DNA of 10,254 nt from assembly GCA_965178525.1 (NCBI GenBank), contig CBCXVS010000278.1, positions 1 to 10,254 of the forward strand, in the 5' to 3' direction. This DNA comes from CBCXVS01 sp965178525 (GTDB lineage Bacteria; Tectomicrobia; Entotheonellia; Entotheonellales; Entotheonellaceae). Positions within the stretch are counted from its first letter, which is position 1. The number at the start of each line of letters is the position of its first letter. A program made the translations under genes and the position numbers. The notes beneath the pieces were generated by a model. The model was not told the DNA's origin. It saw only the letters and a list, made by a program, of their open reading frames with translations, and did no database searches. Shown here in pieces: positions 6,248 to 10,254 of the stretch.

Positions 6248-6583
6248 TTACCGTTTCGGCGTACCGTAGATGTAGTGATCGACTTGCGCGGCCAGATCGG
6301 TTGGCAGGCGGTCGAGTTCCTCATCTGGAATTTCTTTGCTTGCTTCAATAAACTTTTCCCAGATGGGTTTATCTGGTTTCGTGGATGCCGGAGTAGTGGA
6401 TGTGTTTGTTTTATCGGCATCGCTTCCGTTTGCCTCGCCGTTAACACGGTCCAGGCGCACCTGTTCCCGAAGCCTTTCAAGCGCTTCTTCGATCAGGGCC
6501 ATAGGCGATTTGCCGGTCTCCTGGGACAGGGACACGAGCAACCCTTTTTGTTCGGGCGTCAGTTCAATGTGTGTCGTTTCCAT
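6248..6583 (-). CDS. ribbon-helix-helix-like antitoxin, partner of the PIN toxin
   Basis: A 111-residue protein directly upstream of the PIN toxin. Residues 4-40 (a THIELTPEQ strand, then the two helices GLLVSLSQETGKS and PMALIEEALERLREQ) look like a CopG/MetJ-type ribbon-helix-helix DNA-binding dimer, the usual fold for this kind of antitoxin. A low-complexity Ser/Thr/Asp/Pro linker covers about 45-72, followed by the tail KPIWEKFIEASKEIPDEELDRLP, which should be the part that wraps and blocks the PIN active site. It is expected to neutralise the toxin and repress its own promoter together with it. The ATG at 6583 has no strong Shine-Dalgarno. A candidate promoter is 50-80 bp upstream with a perfect palindrome beside it. 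The RHH assignment rests on pattern only. Confidence 0.8.
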   Translation of the reverse strand: METTHIELTPEQKGLLVSLSQETGKSPMALIEEALERLREQVRLDRVNGEANGSDADKTNTSTTPASTKPDKPIWEKFIEASKEIPDEELDRLPTDLAAQVDHYIYGTPKR

Positions 6584-6633
6584 ATGGATACCGTAGAAGG
6601 AAAACTAGGAAGCTACAGCCGATTCCAGCGCAG

Positions 6634-6661
6634 AGCATAACATGTTTCTATTTAAATTCAA
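6634..6661 (-). promoter_or_regulatory. candidate promoter of the toxin-antitoxin operon
   Basis: On the minus strand TTGAAT (6656-6661) and TATGCT (6634-6639) are 16 bp apart in an AT-rich stretch between pqqE and the antitoxin gene. The transcript would start near 6627, about 45 nt before the antitoxin ATG. Assigned by eye. Confidence 0.4.
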
Positions 6662-6664
6662 CCA

Positions 6665-6685
6665 CTATGGACTGAAAGTCCATAG
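6665..6685. promoter_or_regulatory. perfect 9-bp palindrome, likely operator of the TA module
   Basis: CTATGGACT and AGTCCATAG are perfect reverse complements around a 3-bp centre (GAA). The site lies 3 bp upstream of the -35 of the candidate TA promoter. It is only about half GC and lacks a following T-run in either direction, so a rho-independent terminator for pqqE is less likely than a protein-binding operator. Binding by the antitoxin or the toxin-antitoxin complex is inference. Confidence 0.5.
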
Positions 6686-6723
6686 ATTGAAATCCGGACT
6701 GACGTAGATCGGACCCTGTGCCT

Positions 6724-7860
6724 TTATCGCGCCAACGCCCTCGACTGCTTCACGGTGCGAAAGCGAAACACCGGCAGGGCTTGGGGTATGTGGGCCGCGT
6801 CCGCCTCAGCAATGGCGTTGAGGACAACATCGTGTTGCGGGGACAAGTCACACACGGGATCGGTATTGGCCGCAGCGCCGGTGAGTTGGTAGGCTTGACA
6901 GCGGCAGCCGCCAAAGTCGGTGTGCCGTTCCGGACAACTGCGGCACGGCTCTCGCATCCAGGCGTCGCCGCGAAAGGCGTTAAACGCATCGGACTCGACC
7001 CATATCCACCGTAAGCTCGCCTCGCGCACGCTGGGAAATGTCAGGCCAGGCAGTTGCCGGGCGGCGTGACACGGGAGCGCCGTGCCATCGGGGACGACGG
7101 CCATAAACAGCGAGCCCCAACCGGCCAGGCAGGGTTTGGGACGGGTGGCATAATAGTCCGGCACCACGTAGAGAATGCGCATGCGGCCTTGAAGGCGCTC
7201 CTGATACGATTGCGTGATGCGCCTGGCCTGTTCCACTTGGCTGCGGGTGGGGAGCAGGTAGGTGCGGTTCAGCAGCGCCCAGCCATAGTACTGCGTATTG
7301 GCCAGCTCGACGTAATCCGCTTCGAGTTCCTCGGCCATGTCAAGAATATGCCCGATTTGATCGATGTTATGGCGATGCAGCACCACCTTGAGGACCATGG
7401 GATAGTCGTACTGCTTGATCAGCCGCGCCATCGCGAGCTTACGCGTGAACGTGGCCGCTCCGCCCAGATAGTCGTTGAGTTCCTGCGAACTCGCCTGAAA
7501 GCTGATTTGGACGTGATCCAAGCCGGCCTTTTTTAGCGCGGCCAGGCGGGCCTCGTCCATGCCAATGCCGGAGGTGATGAGATTCGAGTAATAGCCCAAC
7601 TGCCGGGCCTCGGCTACCAGTACGTCCAAATCTTTGCGCACCAAAGGTTCGCCACCGGAAAAGCCGAGTTGCACCGCGCCTAAGACCCGGCCTTCTCGTA
7701 AGATGCGGAGCCATTCCGCCGTGCTCAGCTCGTCCTGATAGGCCGAAAAATCAAGCGGATTCGAGCAGTACAGACACTGCAGGGGGCAGCGGTAGGTGAG
7801 TTCGGCAAGCAACCACTGGGGATTACTCACCGCCGGTGATGCGGATCCAGCCTTTGACAT
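6724..7860 (-). CDS. pqqE: PQQ biosynthesis radical-SAM enzyme PqqE
   Basis: A 378-residue radical-SAM/SPASM enzyme that forms the carbon-carbon bond between Glu and Tyr of PqqA, with PqqD presenting the peptide. The [4Fe-4S]-SAM site is C25-C29-C32 in YRCPLQCLYC, followed by the GGEP motif at 69-72. The SPASM cysteines are C244, C264, C306, C309, C319, C321 and C337, with D315 between them. Their spacing matches the known PqqE auxiliary-cluster ligands, including an Asp in place of a Cys. The ATG at 7860 lies inside the end of pqqD (38-bp overlap) and is preceded by a perfect GGAGG 6 nt away, so translation is probably coupled. It is the last PQQ gene in the window; the toxin-antitoxin module follows after 140 bp. 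Length and motifs are complete and the enzyme looks functional. Confidence 0.97.
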   Translation of the reverse strand: MSKAGSASPAVSNPQWLLAELTYRCPLQCLYCSNPLDFSAYQDELSTAEWLRILREGRVLGAVQLGFSGGEPLVRKDLDVLVAEARQLGYYSNLITSGIGMDEARLAALKKAGLDHVQISFQASSQELNDYLGGAATFTRKLAMARLIKQYDYPMVLKVVLHRHNIDQIGHILDMAEELEADYVELANTQYYGWALLNRTYLLPTRSQVEQARRITQSYQERLQGRMRILYVVPDYYATRPKPCLAGWGSLFMAVVPDGTALPCHAARQLPGLTFPSVREASLRWIWVESDAFNAFRGDAWMREPCRSCPERHTDFGGCRCQAYQLTGAAANTDPVCDLSPQHDVVLNAIAEADAAHIPQALPVFRFRTVKQSRALAR

Positions 7861-8116
7861 GCATATCCTCCAGAAACTCGCGGACGTCCGTGGCGATATC
7901 GTCTTGGGGAAACTGCTGTTGCAAATCGTCGATGATCTGCGCCAGCGTGGCCAGCCCGGTGCACCGGGTGAGAATGGCCGCGGCGCTGTCGCTCAGCTCC
8001 ACCATGCCTTCGGGATAGAGGAGGACGTAAGCCTGCTGGAGGTCTTCCCATTGCAGGCGAAAATGGCGTGCAATGACCACGATCGCATCGTCTGGCATGG
8101 CGCCTGGCTTATCCAA
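7823..8116 (-). CDS. pqqD: PqqA-binding peptide chaperone PqqD
   Basis: A 97-residue PqqD, the usual size. It is a RiPP recognition element: a small winged-helix-like protein that binds PqqA tightly and delivers it to PqqE. Family hallmarks are the early strand RHFRLQWEDLQQAYVLLYPEGMVELSDSA, the helix SAAAILTRCTGLATLAQIID, and the C-terminal helix VREFLEDMHVKGWI. The start is a TTG at 8116 overlapping the end of pqqC by 8 nt. It is chosen over the ATG at 8098 because GAAGGAG lies 7 nt before the TTG, whereas the ATG has only a weak site. The 3' end overlaps pqqE by 38 nt. This chain of overlaps implies coupled translation of C, D and E at near-equal amounts. Confidence 0.95.
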   Translation of the reverse strand: MDKPGAMPDDAIVVIARHFRLQWEDLQQAYVLLYPEGMVELSDSAAAILTRCTGLATLAQIIDDLQQQFPQDDIATDVREFLEDMHVKGWIRITGGE

Positions 8117-8843
8117 GCGAGGGCTCCTTCAGTAGGGTCTCTTTCGTCACATAGCCCAAGTACATGGCGTCGAGCATCGACCATAATACGTCCAGCTTGA
8201 ATTGCAGGATGTCCAAGGCGCGTTCCTGCTGCTCACGCGTGGTGAAATAGTCCAGCGTGACCTGCAGCCCATGCTCGACATCCCGGCGGGCTTGGGTGAG
8301 GCGGCTCTGAAAGTATTCCAAAGCGCCCGGGCCCAGCCACGTATAGTATTTGGGAAAGGCTTGGATGCGCGCTTCGTGCGCATCCGGCGCAAAGAGCTCG
8401 GTCAGAGAGGAGCAGACGGCCTCTTGCCATGGGCGGCTCCGGGCGAAATTGACATAGGCATCGACGGCAAAGCGCACGCCCGGCAAGACGTGGCGTTCAT
8501 CGAGCAATTCGTCCCGGCTCAAGCCGCAGGCTTCGCCCAGGCGCAGCCAGGCTTCATTGCCGCCTTCATCGCCTTCCGTGCCGTCTTGTTCCAGGATGCG
8601 TACGATCCACTGGCACCGCACGTCACGGTCGGGACAGTTGGCCATGACCGCCGCATTCTTGATGGGAATACTCTTTTGGTAATAAAAGCGGTTCGCCACC
8701 CAGCCTTGCAACTGGGCCTTGTCCAGCTTGCCTTCCCGCAGCATGATTTCAAAGGGGTGGTGAAAGTGGTAGCCCGCCCCTTTTTGCTTGAGTTGCTGAT
8801 GGAATTCGTCGCGACTCCATGGTGTGCGTGCTGCCGTGGACAT
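8109..8843 (-). CDS. pqqC: pyrroloquinoline-quinone synthase PqqC
   Basis: A 244-residue cofactor-independent oxidase of the heme-oxygenase-like all-helical fold (TenA/PqqC group). It catalyses the last step, ring closure and eight-electron oxidation of the AHQQ intermediate to PQQ with O2. Family blocks are all present: KGAGYHFHHPFEIMLREGKL near the start, GWVANRFYYQKSIPIKNAA (48-66), GDEGGNEAWLRLGEA (91-105), SSLTELFAPDAHEAR (145-159) with H156, and FKLDVLWSMLDAMY (215-228). The start at ATG 8843 is preferred: GAGAGGAGA lies just upstream and the length fits the family. The frame is also open to an ATG at 8879, which would add 12 residues. It is separated from pqqB by 123 bp and overlaps pqqD at its 3' end. 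Intact. Confidence 0.96.
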   Translation of the reverse strand: MSTAARTPWSRDEFHQQLKQKGAGYHFHHPFEIMLREGKLDKAQLQGWVANRFYYQKSIPIKNAAVMANCPDRDVRCQWIVRILEQDGTEGDEGGNEAWLRLGEACGLSRDELLDERHVLPGVRFAVDAYVNFARSRPWQEAVCSSLTELFAPDAHEARIQAFPKYYTWLGPGALEYFQSRLTQARRDVEHGLQVTLDYFTTREQQERALDILQFKLDVLWSMLDAMYLGYVTKETLLKEPSLG

Positions 8844-8966
8844 GATTTTCTCCTCTCTAGGAGGCGCAGCCTCGTACATGTCGGTAGAAGTCCGTCACCG
8901 GTTTGAACGCCGTCAGCCGAGCACGCTCAGAGTGGTCAACCGATGAACCATTTGCGGTACGCAGTA

Positions 8967-9881
8967 CTAGAGCGTAATATCCATGCCGTCATAGGCGACT
9001 TCAATACCAGCGGCGTCCAAGGTGGCCCGCTCGGGCGATGCTTCGTCCAAAATCGGATTCGTATTATTGATGTGAATCAAGATCTTGCGAGGGCGCTGCA
9101 GGGGCGCCAGAACGCTGAGCATGCCATAGTCGCCCGACTGCGGCAGATGGCCCATATCCGCCGCGCGTTTGGACGCAATGCCCGCAGCCACGAGTTCGTC
9201 ATCCCGCCAAAAGGTCCTGTCGACCAAGAGATAGTCCGCTTGCGCCATGTACGCGTGCAAACGCGCATCGACATCGCCGATGCCCGGGGCGTAAAACAGG
9301 CGTTTTTGGGTACGCAAATCCTCAACCAGCAGGCCAATATTATCGCCCGGATGCGGCGCCTGACGGTGCGGTGAATACGGTGGCGCTTTGCTCTCCAGGG
9401 GCACCGCGGTAAAACGCAGATGGCTGGCGCCGTGTACCGTAAAATCCTGGCCCGCCTCGACCGGAATGGGGCGCCAATTGACGCCGCAATAGTGCCCAAG
9501 CACATGGAACAGCGGGTTGCCGGTGGTGAGGTCTTGATGCACCATCTCGGTACAATAGACCTCGAGCGGTTGGCCTTCGCGCAGAATCAGCAAGCCCGTT
9601 GTGTGATCGACCTGACTATCCATCAGCACGATGCCCATGATGGCCGTATCCCGAATGGCGCGTCCGGGTTGCATGGCAGGAAAGGCTTCCAATTGCGTCC
9701 GAATGTCGGGCGATGCATTGACGAGCACCCAATCGGCACCATCCTCACTAATGGCGATGGACGACTGTGTCCGGGCCGTGGCGTTGATCTGCCCGTGGCG
9801 CAGCCGGCTACAGTTCGTACAGTTGCAATTCCACTGCGGGAAGCCCCCGCCTGCGGCTGATCCAAGAACATGTATCCGCAT
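8967..9881 (-). CDS. pqqB: PQQ biosynthesis protein PqqB
   Basis: A 304-residue metallo-beta-lactamase-fold protein of normal family length. PqqB is an iron-dependent hydroxylase that acts on the excised Glu-Tyr intermediate before PqqC. It opens MRIHVLGSAAGGGFPQWNCNCTNC, with the structural zinc cysteines at C19, C21 and C24. It carries the active-site strand MDSQVDHTTGLLILREG (87-103), where D92 and H93 belong to the modified metal site, and later GHYCGVNWRPIPV and NNTNPILDE. The ATG at 9881 has AGGAAA upstream. It follows pqqA after 113 bp that hold a strong stem-loop, and precedes pqqC by 123 bp. No lesions are seen. Confidence 0.96.
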   Translation of the reverse strand: MRIHVLGSAAGGGFPQWNCNCTNCSRLRHGQINATARTQSSIAISEDGADWVLVNASPDIRTQLEAFPAMQPGRAIRDTAIMGIVLMDSQVDHTTGLLILREGQPLEVYCTEMVHQDLTTGNPLFHVLGHYCGVNWRPIPVEAGQDFTVHGASHLRFTAVPLESKAPPYSPHRQAPHPGDNIGLLVEDLRTQKRLFYAPGIGDVDARLHAYMAQADYLLVDRTFWRDDELVAAGIASKRAADMGHLPQSGDYGMLSVLAPLQRPRKILIHINNTNPILDEASPERATLDAAGIEVAYDGMDITL

Positions 9882-9940
9882 GAAGATTTCCTGGGAAAAA
9901 AGCGTCCGTCGTCAGAGATGCCGGGGCACACGGATGTGGC

Positions 9941-9984
9941 AAGCCCGCCTGACATCCCAAAGAGACCGGGCGCCAGGCGGGCTT
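9941..9984 (-). terminator. stem-loop between pqqA and pqqB (attenuator or processing hairpin)
   Basis: AAGCCCGCCTG (9941-9951) and CAGGCGGGCTT (9974-9984) form a perfect 11-bp GC-rich stem around a 22-nt loop, beginning 10 nt after the pqqA stop on the minus strand. No U-run follows, so it is not a strong intrinsic terminator. Partial termination, or protection of a short pqqA transcript, would make the precursor peptide more abundant than the enzymes. Excess pqqA transcript is known from other PQQ operons; the mechanism here is inferred. Confidence 0.6.
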
Positions 9985-9994
9985 ATCATCTGAG

Positions 9995-10105
9995 TTAGAC
10001 GGTCTTGTCGACCTCTTTCTTTTCCTCACTCAGAATGTACAGCGTCATTTCAAAGCCCAGGCGTTTGTCCTTGTATTGCGGTTTGGACCATGTTTTCGGC
10101 TGCAT
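9995..10105 (-). CDS. pqqA: PQQ precursor peptide PqqA (36 aa)
   Basis: A 36-codon gene encoding the ribosomal peptide from which PQQ is built. The core RLGFEMTLY (residues 15-23) contains the invariant E-x3-Y pair, E19 and Y23, which PqqE crosslinks and later enzymes excise. The N-terminal TWSKPQYKDK matches the usual W-[ST]-KP-x-[YF] leader bound by PqqD. Two features are unusual. Translation starts five residues before the conserved Trp (MQPKTW). A charged 13-residue tail follows Y23 (ILSEEKKEVDKTV), where the classic 22-24-residue PqqA ends within a few residues. The ATG at 10105 has a GAGGAGA Shine-Dalgarno a few bases upstream. It is the first gene of the operon. Release of the Glu-Tyr unit needs a protease, and no pqqF/pqqG-like gene lies in this window. 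Confidence 0.96.
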   Translation of the reverse strand: MQPKTWSKPQYKDKRLGFEMTLYILSEEKKEVDKTV

Positions 10106-10165
10106 GTTTCTCTCCTCACATTGTGATATGTTCGATACCCTGATGCTGCCGTAGGCGACACGGCC

Positions 10166-10254
10166 TCAAGACAGCATGGCTAGACCGAAGTTCCCCTGGC
10201 AGAATAGGCGGAGGGTTAAGTAGATCAACAGGTTGGCCCAATTCAAAAGTCCAT
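10166..10254 (-). CDS. possible C-terminal end of a membrane protein (partial)
   Basis: A 28-codon open stretch entering from the window edge and ending in TGA at 10166-10168. It reads NWANLLIYLTLRLFCQGNFG and ends GLAMLS, a hydrophobic, membrane-like tail upstream of pqqA on the same strand. I cannot assign a family, and a stretch this short could be open by chance. Confidence 0.25.
   Translation of the reverse strand, partial: GLLNWANLLIYLTLRLFCQGNFGLAMLS
10201..10228 (-). promoter_or_regulatory. candidate promoter of the pqq operon
   Basis: On the minus strand TTGATC (10223-10228) and TATTCT (10201-10206) are 16 bp apart, about 95 nt before the pqqA ATG. It is a moderate sigma70 match found by eye, and overlaps the possible partial membrane-protein tail. 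The true promoter could also lie outside the window. Confidence 0.3.

Noticed and set aside
6665..6685. Palindrome as a rho-independent terminator of the pqq operon.
   Set aside because: The stem is only about half GC and no T-run follows in either direction; an operator role is more likely.
6724..7014. Plus-strand open frames within the pqq genes (also 7054-7536, 8202-8906, 8943-9374 and 9420-9860).
   Set aside because: All are antisense to confidently identified PQQ biosynthesis genes.
3200..10193. The 13-bp word TAGACCGAAGTTC occurs at 3200-3212 and again at 10181-10193.
   Set aside because: About one match of this length is expected by chance between positions in a 10-kb window, and the surroundings of the two copies are unrelated, so it is not called an attachment-site or recombination repeat.

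Overview
The window looks like chromosomal DNA from a Gram-negative bacterium of fairly high GC. PQQ cofactor serves periplasmic dehydrogenases, and there is also a remnant of an RND/hopanoid-type exporter. The sequence alone does not fix the phylum. The PqqA tail and the overall mix of genes would fit an environmental, metabolically versatile lineage (Proteobacteria, NC10 or Tectomicrobia-like), but this is a guess.

Right part (about 6.7-10.25 kb, minus strand): a complete, tightly packed pyrroloquinoline quinone (PQQ) operon in the order pqqA-pqqB-pqqC-pqqD-pqqE. PqqA is a 36-residue precursor peptide carrying the Glu and Tyr that become PQQ. PqqD binds PqqA and presents it to the radical-SAM enzyme PqqE, which links Glu to Tyr. 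PqqB is the metallo-beta-lactamase-fold hydroxylase, and PqqC carries out the final ring closure and oxidation. A strong stem-loop lies between pqqA and pqqB. pqqC/pqqD and pqqD/pqqE overlap, each with its own Shine-Dalgarno. No pqqF protease and no PQQ-dependent dehydrogenase is visible.

Middle right (5.8-6.7 kb, minus strand): a two-gene type II toxin-antitoxin module, with a ribbon-helix-helix-like antitoxin followed 2 nt later by a VapC-type PIN ribonuclease. A candidate promoter and a perfect palindrome lie upstream.

Middle (2.2-5.25 kb, plus strand): an accessory block of unknown function. It holds an exported protein (signal peptide), an in-frame coiled-coil segment separated from it by a single TAG codon, and a TIR-domain plus TPR-repeat protein whose reading frame is broken by one extra base in a run of five Gs. 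The block sits between two gene wrecks. On its right is the C-terminal end of an RND-family exporter that starts immediately after the TIR-TPR stop. On its left is an alpha/beta-hydrolase (haloacetate dehalogenase-like) gene that has lost its catalytic centre. This suggests a decaying acquired island, or genes awaiting verification of two single-site lesions.

Left part (1-1.4 kb, minus strand): an intact MFS transporter of the UMF1/Atg22-like family, followed by a short heptanucleotide tandem repeat.
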